9,552 bases of DNA from Synergistales bacterium (GCA_015657435.1 JADLKH010000003.1:266563-276114); one strand, 5' to 3'; positions 1-7,266 are shown, counted from the first letter of the stretch. Notes: a model not told the origin generated them from the sequence alone. A program made the numbers and translations.

Positions 1-1723
1 GATCTCGCTTCAGGGCAGCGGGACCGCCCCTCGGGTCGTCCAGCGGGCGCTCCCGAAGGTGGGTCAGGGCCAAAACGGGCCTGCCGTCCCGGATCAGGGA
101 CAGAGGAACGCCCCGCTTGACCAGTTCCCCCGCCTTGTCGTGAAAGTGGAGCATCAGCTCCAGGATGGCAAAGCCCTTCGCGGGCGGGGAGAATGAATCC
201 TCGCCGAAGGCTCCCTGCTGGAGATAGCCGTTCTTGACCAAAAAAGCCGTAAAGGCGATCAGGCGCTGCTCGTCCGGCAGGACATCCTCGCCCACGAGCC
301 GGATGACCTGCTGGATCTTCTCGTCCTCCGCCAAAAGGGATCTTGCCCTGTCCCGCATTTCGGCCCAGCGGGAGTCCACATGACTGCCGAACCAGTCTTC
401 CACTTCTTTCGCATACTCGCTGTAGGAGTCCAGCCATCCGATGGCGGGAAAATGCCGGGCATTGGCCAGGTTCCGGTCCAGCGCCCAGAAGCAGCGGATG
501 AACCTCTTCGTGTTGCGGGTCACCGGCTCGGTGAAGTCTCCTCCCGGGGGTGAAACGGCGCCGATGATGGTGATGCTGCCCTCGTTCCCTCCCAGGGTGA
601 CGATTCGGCCGGCCCGCTCGTAAAACTCGGCCAGACGGGTTGGCAGGTAGGCCGGGAACCCCTCTTCGGCCGGGATCTCCTCCAGGCGCCCGGAGATCTC
701 CCGCAGGGCCTCCGCCCAGCGTGAGGTGGAATCGGCCATGAGGGCCACGTCGTAGCCCATGTCCCTGAAATACTCGGCGATCGTGATGCCCGTGTAGATG
801 GAAGCTTCTCGGGCCGCCACGGGCATGTTCGAGGTGTTGGCGATCAGGATCGTCCGTTCCATCAGGGGGCGTCCCGAGCGCGGATCCTCCAGCACCGGGA
901 ATTCCTCGAGAACCTGCGTCATCTCGTTGCCGCGCTCTCCGCAGCCGATGTAGACGACGACCTGCGCCTCGCTCCACTTGGCCAGCTGGTGCTGCGTCAC
1001 GGTCTTTCCCGTGCCGAAGCCTCCCGGTATCGCCGCGGTCCCGCCCTTCGCGATCGGGAATAGGCCGTCGATGACACGCTGGCCCGTCACCAGGGGATCC
1101 GTAGGCAGCAGGCGCTCCCTGTAGGGCCTGGCGCTCCGGACGGGCCACCGCTGGATCACGGGAATCTCCACGATGCGTCCCCTTGCGTCACGAACCCGGG
1201 CCAGGATATCGTCTCCGCCGATCGCTCCCTGGGCGCGGATATCCGTGATTTCCCCCTCGAGTCCCGGCCGGACGAGGATTCGGTGTTCGAAGAGGGGAGT
1301 TTCCTGGACGGTCCCGAGGATCATGCCTCCCGTCACGACATCGCCTTTTTTGACCGAGGGCCGGAATTCCCATGATTTGGCGGGATCGATCATGGGGACC
1401 TGGATTCCCCGCGACAGAAGAGCCCCTTCCTTTTCGAGGAGCGTGCCCAGGGGCCGTCCGATCCCGTCGTAGATCTGGCCGATGAGGCCGGGACCCAGCG
1501 AGACCGAAAGGGGTTCCCCGGTTCCTTCGACCGGTTCCCCGAGCCTGAGCCCCTGGGTGTCCTCGTACACCTGGATGAGGGCTTCTTCGCCCTCCATGCG
1601 GATGATTTCTCCCCAGAGGCCGAGGTTCCCGACCCTGACCATTTCCCGCATCCCGAAAGCCCGCATTCCCCTCGCGCGGATGACGGGGCCGTTGACCTTG
1701 ACGATGGTTCCCTGGTTTTCCAC
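1..1723 (-). CDS. atpA: V/A-type ATPase catalytic subunit A (3' end off the window)
   Basis: This is the catalytic nucleotide-binding subunit of the soluble head; with subunit B it forms the A3B3 hexamer that hydrolyses or makes ATP. I translated the minus strand and found one open frame of 574 complete codons with no stop before the left edge. The P-loop PGGFGTGKT lies at residues 233-241 (Lys240, Thr241). The catalytic glutamate motif GERGNE follows, with Glu263, and then the near-invariant block [20 protein letters not shown]. The N-terminal beta-barrel (from about residue 4) and the long insertion before the P-loop that marks A rather than B subunits are both present. Family members are about 580-600 residues, so only some 10-20 C-terminal residues are missing. 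The start is GTG, 25 bases after the E stop, with a GGGGAGG Shine-Dalgarno at 1741-1735. The usual P-loop proline is glycine here (GGFGTGKT rather than GPFGSGKT). The identification is essentially certain. The ntp nomenclature name is ntpA. Confidence 0.97.
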   Translation of the reverse strand, partial: MENQGTIVKVNGPVIRARGMRAFGMREMVRVGNLGLWGEIIRMEGEEALIQVYEDTQGLRLGEPVEGTGEPLSVSLGPGLIGQIYDGIGRPLGTLLEKEGALLSRGIQVPMIDPAKSWEFRPSVKKGDVVTGGMILGTVQETPLFEHRILVRPGLEGEITDIRAQGAIGGDDILARVRDARGRIVEIPVIQRWPVRSARPYRERLLPTDPLVTGQRVIDGLFPIAKGGTAAIPGGFGTGKTVTQHQLAKWSEAQVVVYIGCGERGNEMTQVLEEFPVLEDPRSGRPLMERTILIANTSNMPVAAREASIYTGITIAEYFRDMGYDVALMADSTSRWAEALREISGRLEEIPAEEGFPAYLPTRLAEFYERAGRIVTLGGNEGSITIIGAVSPPGGDFTEPVTRNTKRFIRCFWALDRNLANARHFPAIGWLDSYSEYAKEVEDWFGSHVDSRWAEMRDRARSLLAEDEKIQQVIRLVGEDVLPDEQRLIAFTAFLVKNGYLQQGAFGEDSFSPPAKGFAILELMLHFHDKAGELVKRGVPLSLIRDGRPVLALTHLRERPLDDPRGGPAALKRD

Positions 1724-1748
1724 GGTGATGTTTTCCTCCCCTGCGCGC

Positions 1749-2363
1749 CTAGAGCATGGGCAGCAGGCGTTCCGCCAGCTCACCCGCGGCCTCGTGCGCC
1801 CGGTTGCGCCAGTCGGCCGCCACGAACCTTCTCCCGTCGGCCGTCGAGATCCAGGCTCCCCCCATGATGGGGGCCGGGTCCGGGTCGAACTCGACATCCA
1901 GGCCGGGTCTCAGTTCCGCGGACGTCTTCGCGACGGCCCGGCCGATGGCGGCATCGGAGCCCGCCAGCCTGACCCTCAGGCCGCCGCTGTCCGGCAGCAC
2001 CGAATCCGCCTCGACGACGAGCCCTGCCAGGATCCGGACGTAATCCTCCCGCTCCCTGAGGCGGCCCAGCCGATCCTCAAGCATCGACACCGCCTCGGAA
2101 AGCAAACGGCTCTGCAGTCGGAGTCCCTCCGCGGACTTTTCCCTTTCGGCGGCCATGACCTGGCGTCGGCGCGTCGCTTCCGCACGGTCCGCCGCATCCC
2201 TGAGGATGAGTTCCTCCTCGCGGGCGATCCGGTCCGTTTCCTGCGCGGCAAGGCTTCCGGCTTCCCGCTTCGCCTTTTCAAGGATACCCATCTTTTCCTG
2301 CTCGGCCTGGAGGAGAAGGAGCTCCCTCAGGCCATTCAGCTTGTCGTTTCGCACTTCGCTCAT
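1749..2363 (-). CDS. atpE: V/A-type ATPase peripheral-stalk subunit E
   Basis: Subunit E pairs with the coiled-coil H/G subunit to form the peripheral stalks, which hold the A3B3 head still against the membrane stator. The protein has 204 residues, the usual length. Residues about 10-115 are a charged, alanine- and glutamate-rich helix expected to form a coiled coil. Residues about 116-204 are the globular head-binding domain, with the recognisable GGAWISTADGRRFVAADWRNR stretch near residues 168-188, matching the family's GG-hydrophobic-DGR pattern. The ATG overlaps the F stop by four bases (ATGA, 2363-2360), which suggests translational coupling, and a GGGGTGA stretch lies just upstream. The stop is TAG at 1751-1749. 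No membrane segments are seen. The family is confident. The E. hirae name is also ntpE. Confidence 0.95.
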   Translation of the reverse strand: MSEVRNDKLNGLRELLLLQAEQEKMGILEKAKREAGSLAAQETDRIAREEELILRDAADRAEATRRRQVMAAEREKSAEGLRLQSRLLSEAVSMLEDRLGRLREREDYVRILAGLVVEADSVLPDSGGLRVRLAGSDAAIGRAVAKTSAELRPGLDVEFDPDPAPIMGGAWISTADGRRFVAADWRNRAHEAAGELAERLLPML

Positions 2364-2671
2364 CCCAGATTCACCCCGATCGCGTCCCTGACGTATGCGG
2401 TCAAAAAGTCGGCGGCCCGGTGCATCCCATGGCGATCCGGGACCTCCACGACGAGGGGGAGTTCCCCTCTTTCCCTCAGGGCCTGCACGAGGTCCGGCAC
2501 GATTTCCGCGACTTTCTCCGTGAGCACGAGGATTCCCAGTTCAGGATCCTCCAGAGCTTCCTCGATGGCGTTTTTTGATTCTTCCGGGCCTCGGGCCACT
2601 CTTCCCTCGATTCCGGCCAGGCGCAGGCCGACGAGGCTGTCCAGGTTGTCGCTGATCAGGAAGGCGCGCAT
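2360..2671 (-). CDS. atpF: V/A-type ATPase central-shaft subunit F
   Basis: This small soluble subunit binds subunit D and completes the central rotor shaft; it is called NtpG in E. hirae. It has 103 residues, typical for the family. The N-terminus MRAFLISDNLDSLVGLRLAG matches the Rossmann-like start of the family (isoleucine/leucine-rich strand, then D-x-(D/N), then G-x-R-L-A-G-I). The central GILVLTEKVAE (residues 46-56) and the LPLVVEVPDRHG strand-turn (about 71-82) are the other family landmarks. The C-terminal helix AADFLTAYVRDAIGVNL is the part expected to pack on D. The gene starts six bases after the K stop and its own stop overlaps the E start by four bases. The symbol must not be confused with the F-type b subunit, also called atpF. 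Confidence 0.95.
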   Translation of the reverse strand: MRAFLISDNLDSLVGLRLAGIEGRVARGPEESKNAIEEALEDPELGILVLTEKVAEIVPDLVQALRERGELPLVVEVPDRHGMHRAADFLTAYVRDAIGVNLG

Positions 2672-2677
2672 CGTGCC

Positions 2678-3094
2678 TCAGATTTTCCCGAGGATCAGGA
2701 GGGCGACGATGACCCCGTAAATCGCGATGCCTTCCGCGAGTCCCAGGTAGATGAGGGTGGTTCCCAGCATCTCGGGTTTCTCGCCGATGATCCCCAGTGC
2801 GGCCGCCCCGACGACCGCGACCGCGATGCCCGCGCCCAGGCAGGCCAGTCCCGTGGACACGGCCGCCCCGATGAAACCCATGCCGGCCCCGGTGCCGACG
2901 GCTGATGCGGCTCCCGCGGCCGCCGCAGGAGTGGCGGCCATGGCCAGCAGGCAGCCCGCCCCCAGGCTTGCCGCGCTGGCAAGCAGGCTTGCCGCGAGGA
3001 CCCGGCGCGGATTTTTCACGGTTCGGTTGCGCAGGAAGGTGCCTAAAAGCCCGAGCGAAAGCGAAGCACAAACAAGGATGAACAAACCACTCAT
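2678..3094 (-). CDS. atpK: V/A-type ATPase rotor-ring proteolipid K (c subunit)
   Basis: This membrane proteolipid assembles into the rotating ring that carries the coupling ion. It has 138 residues with four hydrophobic segments, at about 1-20, 33-58, 70-103 and 109-136. A basic loop (LRNRTVKNPRR, about 21-31) joins the first two. The third and fourth segments form the functional hairpin, connected by the short GEKPEM loop. The ion-binding carboxylate is Glu121 in GLAEGIAIYG. The first hairpin has no matching acidic residue, so one carboxylate per subunit is expected. Matching the KPE loop to E. hirae NtpK without gaps places Val92 where NtpK has the Na+ ligand Gln110, which suggests proton coupling (inference). 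The start overlaps the I stop by four bases (ATGA, 3094-3091). The stop is TGA at 2680-2678. Confidence 0.95.
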   Translation of the reverse strand: MSGLFILVCASLSLGLLGTFLRNRTVKNPRRVLAASLLASAASLGAGCLLAMAATPAAAAGAASAVGTGAGMGFIGAAVSTGLACLGAGIAVAVVGAAALGIIGEKPEMLGTTLIYLGLAEGIAIYGVIVALLILGKI

Positions 3095-5079
3095 GAGACG
3101 AATCCTCCCCTTGTGGAGACTTGGTTGCTGGCGGAGCCGGCCTTGACCTGTACACTCGCCCCCCGGAAGGAGACCGGCCGGAAGGCGCGTCCTCCCCCGC
3201 GGTAGAACTTGCTGAAGAATTCATAGTATTCCAGTCGCAGGGTCTGGATGAAGACGATCAGTCCTTCCAGGCCGACGATCACGGCGTTGCCCACCAGCAG
3301 GAGGATCCCCTTGAGGATGATCCCTCCCGGCAGGTTCCGCACCATGTCCGAGAGCATCATGACAGCCAGGGACAGACCCACGTGGTTCAGGGCGAAGGCC
3401 GCCAGCCTGACGAAGGATGCCGTGTTGCTCAGGAAGTTGAGGAGGTTGTGCAGGACCTCGAACGCGTAAAGGCCCCCTTCCTCGTGCGTCCTCTGCCGCA
3501 GGAGAAGCCGCGCCAGGATGTCCCGGAGCAGGATGACGGCCAGCAGGACGGAAAGGAACGTCCAGGGAACCCAGGTGGGGAAGGGCATCGCCTGTCCCGT
3601 CAGCGCGGCATACCCGAGCGCCGCCATCGAAAGGTAGAGGATGACCCCGGCCAGCCCCCTCCCATCGAAAAGGAGGCGCCCGAAATCTCTGGCCCGGTAG
3701 CAGGCGATCATGTTGAGGATCATGCCGAGGGTGATGACCGAGACTCCCACGCCGATCGAGACGCCCAAAAGCCGGTTCATGTCCTCCATCGGGGAGATCC
3801 AGAGGGCGGGGATCCATCCCTCCACGCCGAAAACGCTGCCGTACAGGAAACCGAAGATCATCGACGCCGCCCCGGCGGACTTGAGAACCGTCCCCATCGA
3901 CCTGGACATGATCCTCCTCTTCTGGAACAGCGATGCCGCAGCGATGAGGACGAGTCCATGCCCGACGTCCCCGAACATGAAGCCGAAAAAGAGGCAGAAG
4001 CTGACGGCCACGAAGAAGGACGGATCCATCTCCCCGTAGGTGGGCAGACTGTAGAGCGATACGACGTCCTGGAAGGCCCTGACAAGGGGGAGGTTCCGGA
4101 GGAGAGTGGGAACCCGGATCCCGGTATAGGGCATCTCCCCGATTTCCTCGATGTGGACGGCTGTCCGGGGCGCTTCCTTCTCCAGGATCGCGCGGGTCCT
4201 CTGCAGGGTGTCCTCGGGGATCCAGCCGGACAGGAGATACAGGCCGCTCAGTTCCCCGCGCCCCCGGCAGAGATCGTAAACCCGCTGCATGGTGTAGATC
4301 GAGGCATAAAGCCTCTCCATGCTCTCCCGGTTGGTTCCCAGCACATCGGCGGCCGCCTTTTTCAGCCCGTCGATCGCCCTCTCGTGGTTTTCGATCCTCT
4401 TCGGCAGGATGTGCTCAGGATCCCCTTCGAGGGAAGAGGCCATGTCCTTCAGGGAGAACCCCTTGAAATAGAGGCTGTCCAAAAGCTTTTTCGCTCCATC
4501 GCGGTATCCGGGGGCCGTCAGGCCCAAAAACCAGGTGCTTCCGTGCCTCGACAACAGGGGTTCCAGCAGGAGGGGAGCTTCGAGGGTGGCTTCCTCCAGC
4601 CGGTGGTAGTTGTCATCGGTCAGTTTCCCGAACAGGGGGACCAGGTAGGTGGTGTCGGCCAGCTCGGCCAGCTTCATGTCCCTCTCTGTGAGTGATGCCG
4701 TCAGGATCCGGGCCGCCTCGAGCTCCTCCCGCTCTTCCATCAGCGCATCGCGCCGGTCTGCCCAGAGGGACAGGCGATGGACCGTCTCGTTGACCGCCTT
4801 CCCCGCGCGGTCAAGGCCGAAATCCGGGGTGATGGGCACGGGAAGCGGGTCGGGGACACGTTCGCCGGCGGCCTGCCAGACGCCCGCAAGCTTGACCAGC
4901 AGGTCGTCGTAGGGGTTGTCGGAAGCCGTCGAGATCTTGGAACGGACTGACCGGTCCTTCAGCAGGAGGTCCAGCGGCAACGGCTGGAAACCGCCCGTCA
5001 GGACCATCAGGCGTGCCACGGTTTCCATTTCCGCCTTTGGCCCGATCAGGGTCAGGGCGAGCATCTTCACCACTGCCAT
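3091..5079 (-). CDS. atpI: V/A-type ATPase membrane stator subunit I (a subunit)
   Basis: Subunit I is the membrane stator that lines the ion half-channels next to the K ring. Its cytosolic half anchors the peripheral stalks. It has 662 residues, a normal length. Residues 1 to about 345 form the cytosolic arm, with helical hairpins and the conserved SGWIPED turn. The membrane half starts after PTYGEMDPSF (Met351) with the family signature FGFMFGDVGHG, and several further membrane helices follow. The essential channel arginine is Arg558 in NTASFVRLAAFALNHVG. A second conserved arginine, Arg615, lies in IQTLRLEYYEFFSKFY near the C-terminus. About 25 residues rich in Ser, Gly and Val follow the usual GGGRAF ending and may be a disordered tail. 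The ATG overlaps the end of C by 13 bases, with a GGGAGG ribosome site nine bases upstream. The identification is secure. The E. hirae name is ntpI. Confidence 0.97.
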   Translation of the reverse strand: MAVVKMLALTLIGPKAEMETVARLMVLTGGFQPLPLDLLLKDRSVRSKISTASDNPYDDLLVKLAGVWQAAGERVPDPLPVPITPDFGLDRAGKAVNETVHRLSLWADRRDALMEEREELEAARILTASLTERDMKLAELADTTYLVPLFGKLTDDNYHRLEEATLEAPLLLEPLLSRHGSTWFLGLTAPGYRDGAKKLLDSLYFKGFSLKDMASSLEGDPEHILPKRIENHERAIDGLKKAAADVLGTNRESMERLYASIYTMQRVYDLCRGRGELSGLYLLSGWIPEDTLQRTRAILEKEAPRTAVHIEEIGEMPYTGIRVPTLLRNLPLVRAFQDVVSLYSLPTYGEMDPSFFVAVSFCLFFGFMFGDVGHGLVLIAAASLFQKRRIMSRSMGTVLKSAGAASMIFGFLYGSVFGVEGWIPALWISPMEDMNRLLGVSIGVGVSVITLGMILNMIACYRARDFGRLLFDGRGLAGVILYLSMAALGYAALTGQAMPFPTWVPWTFLSVLLAVILLRDILARLLLRQRTHEEGGLYAFEVLHNLLNFLSNTASFVRLAAFALNHVGLSLAVMMLSDMVRNLPGGIILKGILLLVGNAVIVGLEGLIVFIQTLRLEYYEFFSKFYRGGGRAFRPVSFRGASVQVKAGSASNQVSTRGGFVS

Positions 5080-6161
5080 CGCACTTCGCCTCCCGGTATA
5101 AGCGGCCGGGCCATGAAAAGGGCCGCGTGCCGACGGTCGTAATCGTACCTCACGTCCTCGATCAGGGTGGTCAGGTCACTGACCTCGGATTCCAGCAGGG
5201 TCAGGTAGGCGATGAGCGTCGAGAGGTCCGGGCTTCCCCGCCTGAAAACGCGCTCGGCCGTTTTCAGGATGAATCGCCGGAGGTCCCTGTCCATGACCAT
5301 TTCCTCGGTCGGCGGCGATTCGGAAAACGCGGCGCCGTAGGCCGTGGATTTCATGACCGGCCAGAATTCGTCGAGGTCGGCCGATCTCGCCATCCTCCTG
5401 AGGGAACCTGCCTGCAGGTGGTAACGGAAGGGTAGGAGCCGGGCGATCCGCTCTTCGGGGGTGAGGTCGTAAAAACGGAGCGAACGGTAGATCCACGAGA
5501 TATTCAGCATGTCGAAGCGGACTCCGAGAATGCGCATGACCGGGCCCCTTTCCCCGGCAGAGAGGTCCTCGGCCGCCCCGTGCAGGCGGACCAGCACTTC
5601 CCTGTCGATGGCCGCTTCGGCGGGGAACAGGTTTTCTTCTCCCGCGGCCAGTCGCTTCAGGGGTTCCCTCAAGGGCTGGAAATAGCGGGTTTCCCTCAGG
5701 GCATCGGAAAAGTCCTGGAAATCCCTGCTCGAGAGCAGCAGGTCGAAAGGCAGGGACTGGTAGGGAAGCCCGGCTATCCGCGCCCGGATGGCCTCGCGGT
5801 CTCCGTGCCGGGTAAGGACGTACCGCATGATCTTTTTGAGGGCCGCGGCCTGGGTCCTTTCCATCCACGCCAGCAGAAGCCTGCGCCGGGCTCCGGTCAG
5901 GTAGGGAAGAAAGCTGCCTGCGCGTTTCGGCGGGATGATCTTGAGGCGGTCCTCAAGCTGCGCCCGAGTCGCCTCCTGCGGCACGAGGGTCGCGAGAGCC
6001 TCGCCGTAACCTTCCGTTCGGCCGAGGTGGGCGGCGATCTCGGGCACGTCGTCGCACTGGAGGAGGGCCCACATTTCCTCGTCCTTCAGCAGCTTCGAGA
6101 ACAGGACGTGGGCCTTGGTGCCCACCGCCGTTCTCTCCCCGAGGGAGAAGAAAGCCGTCAC
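5067..6161 (-). CDS. atpC: V/A-type ATPase subunit C (d subunit, rotor socket)
   Basis: In V/A-type complexes this soluble, funnel-shaped subunit sits on the K ring and receives the lower end of the D-F shaft, linking shaft to rotor. It has 364 residues, in the family range of about 330-360 or slightly longer. The N-terminal run AVGTKAHVLFSKLLKDEEMW then LLQCDDVPEIAAHL fits the family pattern of an R/K-rich helix, a leucine-rich stretch and a CDD/S-x-x-E-I-x-x-x-L segment. Repeated YxxLPFDLLL- and SWIYRSLRFYDLTPEE-like segments mark the three helical lobes. It has no membrane segment. The start is GTG, overlapping the H stop by four bases (GTGA, 6161-6158), with GGGAGGA just upstream. The stop lies 13 bases inside subunit I. 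The assignment rests on both sequence and position in the operon. It is unrelated to F-type atpC (epsilon). Confidence 0.93.
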   Translation of the reverse strand: MTAFFSLGERTAVGTKAHVLFSKLLKDEEMWALLQCDDVPEIAAHLGRTEGYGEALATLVPQEATRAQLEDRLKIIPPKRAGSFLPYLTGARRRLLLAWMERTQAAALKKIMRYVLTRHGDREAIRARIAGLPYQSLPFDLLLSSRDFQDFSDALRETRYFQPLREPLKRLAAGEENLFPAEAAIDREVLVRLHGAAEDLSAGERGPVMRILGVRFDMLNISWIYRSLRFYDLTPEERIARLLPFRYHLQAGSLRRMARSADLDEFWPVMKSTAYGAAFSESPPTEEMVMDRDLRRFILKTAERVFRRGSPDLSTLIAYLTLLESEVSDLTTLIEDVRYDYDRRHAALFMARPLIPGGEVRWQW

Positions 6162-6505
6162 GCCTTCCTCCCGCCCCTTCCGAGCAGGCTTTCCACGCTC
6201 TCCTGGACGAGGGCCCCGACGACATCCCCCGCGACTTCCCTGAAGCGGCGTTCCGTCCTTTCCCTCTCGGATTTGCCGAGCTCGGTGATGGAGCGGGCTT
6301 CCTCGTCGGAGGTGGCCCTGGCGTTCTCCAGGAGCGTGCTGGCTTTTTCCCTGGCGGCCTCCAGGCGTCTTTCGCCCTCCATGGTCACCTTTTCCTGGGT
6401 GTTCTTCACCAGCGTTTCGGCTTCGGACCTGGCTTCCTGGACCTCACGGGTTCCCTCGCTCTCCGCGCCAAGCAGCACGGCGAGCGCTTCCTGCAGCGAT
6501 GACAA
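6158..6505 (-). CDS. atpH: V/A-type ATPase peripheral-stalk coiled-coil subunit H/G
   Basis: This is the short coiled-coil partner of subunit E in the peripheral stalk (called H or G in archaeal systems and NtpF in E. hirae). It has 115 residues, nearly all predicted helix, rich in Glu, Arg, Ala and Lys with heptad-like spacing from about residue 15 to 92. It ends in a short amphipathic segment (DVVGALVQESVESLLG, about 94-109) of the kind that folds against subunit E. Family sequence identity is always low, so the call leans on length, composition and position between D and C. The start is TTG at 6505-6503, three bases after the D stop and in the same frame as D. A G-rich ribosome site (GGGGGG at 6520-6515) precedes it. 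No ATG precedes it because the D stop closes the frame. A GTG at codon 10 is the next alternative. Confidence 0.85.
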   Translation of the reverse strand: MSSLQEALAVLLGAESEGTREVQEARSEAETLVKNTQEKVTMEGERRLEAAREKASTLLENARATSDEEARSITELGKSERERTERRFREVAGDVVGALVQESVESLLGRGGRKA

Positions 6506-6508
6506 GGG

Positions 6509-7135
6509 TTATTTCCCCCCTTCCGCCTGGTTTTTTTTCGCGGTCTTCATGCGCACGAAATCCTCCCTTTCCCCTTCCTCCAGGACCGAGGAGATCGAGG
6601 CCAGGGAGGTGAGGGTCGTCGGGATGACGATCTTTTCAAGCGCGTTCACCCGGCGGTGGGTCCGCCGGATCTGGACGGCCAGCCTGTAAACCGCGTTCTC
6701 GACTTCGGCCAGCTTGGCGAGCACCGCCAGGACCCTGCGGAAGGCGAGGTAGGCGACATCCATGCTTCCGGAAGTTTCCCAGAAGGAAAAAGCGGGGCTC
6801 GTTTTGGGCTCGATGGGGTCGACTTCGGGGATTTCCACTCCCATGACGGAATGGAGACGAATGGCGAAGCGCCTCTCCTCGGGGATTGAATGGGCGATTT
6901 CCTCGACCGTCTCGATGCCGAGCGAGACGTTGGCCTTCTGGAGGGCGTCGTAGGCTTCCGCAAAGACGGAGGCGACTTCCTTCTGAAGGTCCCTCGCGGC
7001 GGCGATCGTCGTCGTCAGCTCCATCATCAGGACCTGGCGCTTCTGTTCCAGCAGGTCGTGCCCCTTGCGCGCCAGGGCCAGCGAACGGGCCAGTCGGACG
7101 AGGTTGCCTCGGGTTGGGACGACCTTACCGGCCAT
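6509..7135 (-). CDS. atpD: V/A-type ATPase central-shaft subunit D
   Basis: Subunit D is the long antiparallel coiled coil that forms the rotating shaft inside the A3B3 head. It has 208 residues, the normal length. The N-terminal helix carries the strongly conserved TRGNLVRLARSLALARKGHD (residues 8-27) followed by LLEQKR. The middle has the MGVEIPE motif (98-104). The C-terminal helix has RRTHRRVNALEKIVIP (157-172) and then the charged EEGEREDFVRMK. The start is ATG with GGAGGA nine bases upstream (7150-7145). It opens the ATPase cluster here, whereas in the best-known clusters D lies after B at the far end. Near the stop the coding strand has a run of eight A (6538-6531) followed by a G6 run, which could allow slippage affecting only the last residues. 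The stop is TAA at 6511-6509. Confidence 0.96.
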   Translation of the reverse strand: MAGKVVPTRGNLVRLARSLALARKGHDLLEQKRQVLMMELTTTIAAARDLQKEVASVFAEAYDALQKANVSLGIETVEEIAHSIPEERRFAIRLHSVMGVEIPEVDPIEPKTSPAFSFWETSGSMDVAYLAFRRVLAVLAKLAEVENAVYRLAVQIRRTHRRVNALEKIVIPTTLTSLASISSVLEEGEREDFVRMKTAKKNQAEGGK

Positions 7136-7266
7136 CTGGAACGCTCCTCCGTCTCTCTTTCGCTGCGAGCAGCACTTTCAAGACACAATATAGCGGTGCA
7201 TGCATGGCCAGCTCCTCCATAGCGCCATCATACCGCCAGGTTCATTCGTCGTGAAGGGGGGAACTC
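7136..7266 (-). promoter_or_regulatory. Leader region before the ATPase operon
   Basis: This 131-base gap between the transporter stop and the D start is the largest non-coding gap in the window. Read on the minus strand it holds a promoter-like hexamer pair (listed separately). It also holds a tandem direct repeat TGGCGGTATG / TGGCGCTATG at 7238-7229 and 7227-7218 (9 of 10 bases equal, 11-base period). A possible 26-codon ORF (7205-7125) with its own GGAGGA at 7218-7213 overlaps the D start by 11 bases. I see no convincing hairpin followed by a U-run, so no terminator separates the transporter from D, and read-through from the transporter is possible. What regulates the operon cannot be told from this sequence. 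Confidence 0.5.
7227..7255 (-). promoter_or_regulatory. Candidate sigma-70-type promoter for the ATPase operon
   Basis: Minus-strand hexamers TTCACG (7255-7250) and TATGAT (7232-7227) are separated by exactly 17 bases. They match the consensus at 4 of 6 and 5 of 6 positions. Initiation would fall near the A at 7220, giving a leader of about 85 bases before D. A promoter here fits with D being the first ATPase gene. In GC-rich DNA such matches also occur by chance, so this is a moderate call. Confidence 0.45.

Noticed and set aside
1482..2720. Plus-strand open frame of 412 codons across A, E and F
   Set aside because: It spans three minus-strand genes whose products are recognisable. Its composition changes along its length and shows no domain, so it is an antisense shadow.
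2541..3224. Minus-strand open frame of 227 codons over F, K and I
   Set aside because: It is an out-of-frame reading of the true genes. The Gly/Arg/His/Pro-rich product has no family resemblance, and K and F are plainly the coding frames.
3121..4695. Plus-strand open frame of 524 codons opposite subunit I
   Set aside because: It lies wholly opposite a clearly conserved gene, has a low-complexity His/Asp/Glu/Gly/Pro-rich composition typical of antisense reading of GC-rich codons, and shows no known domain.
5580..6689. Plus-strand open frame of 369 codons across C, H and D
   Set aside because: It is antisense to three true subunits. The serine- and arginine-rich sequence comes from reverse reading of Glu/Ala-rich coiled coils.
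7162..7173. Inverted repeat GCTGC-GA-GCAGC in the leader before D
   Set aside because: The loop would be only two bases, there is no U-run, and it lies just before the D ribosome site. It is not a terminator and too small to call a regulatory hairpin.
7197..7204. Palindrome TGCATGCA in the ATPase leader
   Set aside because: An eight-base palindrome is expected by chance at this length and no second copy is seen nearby.
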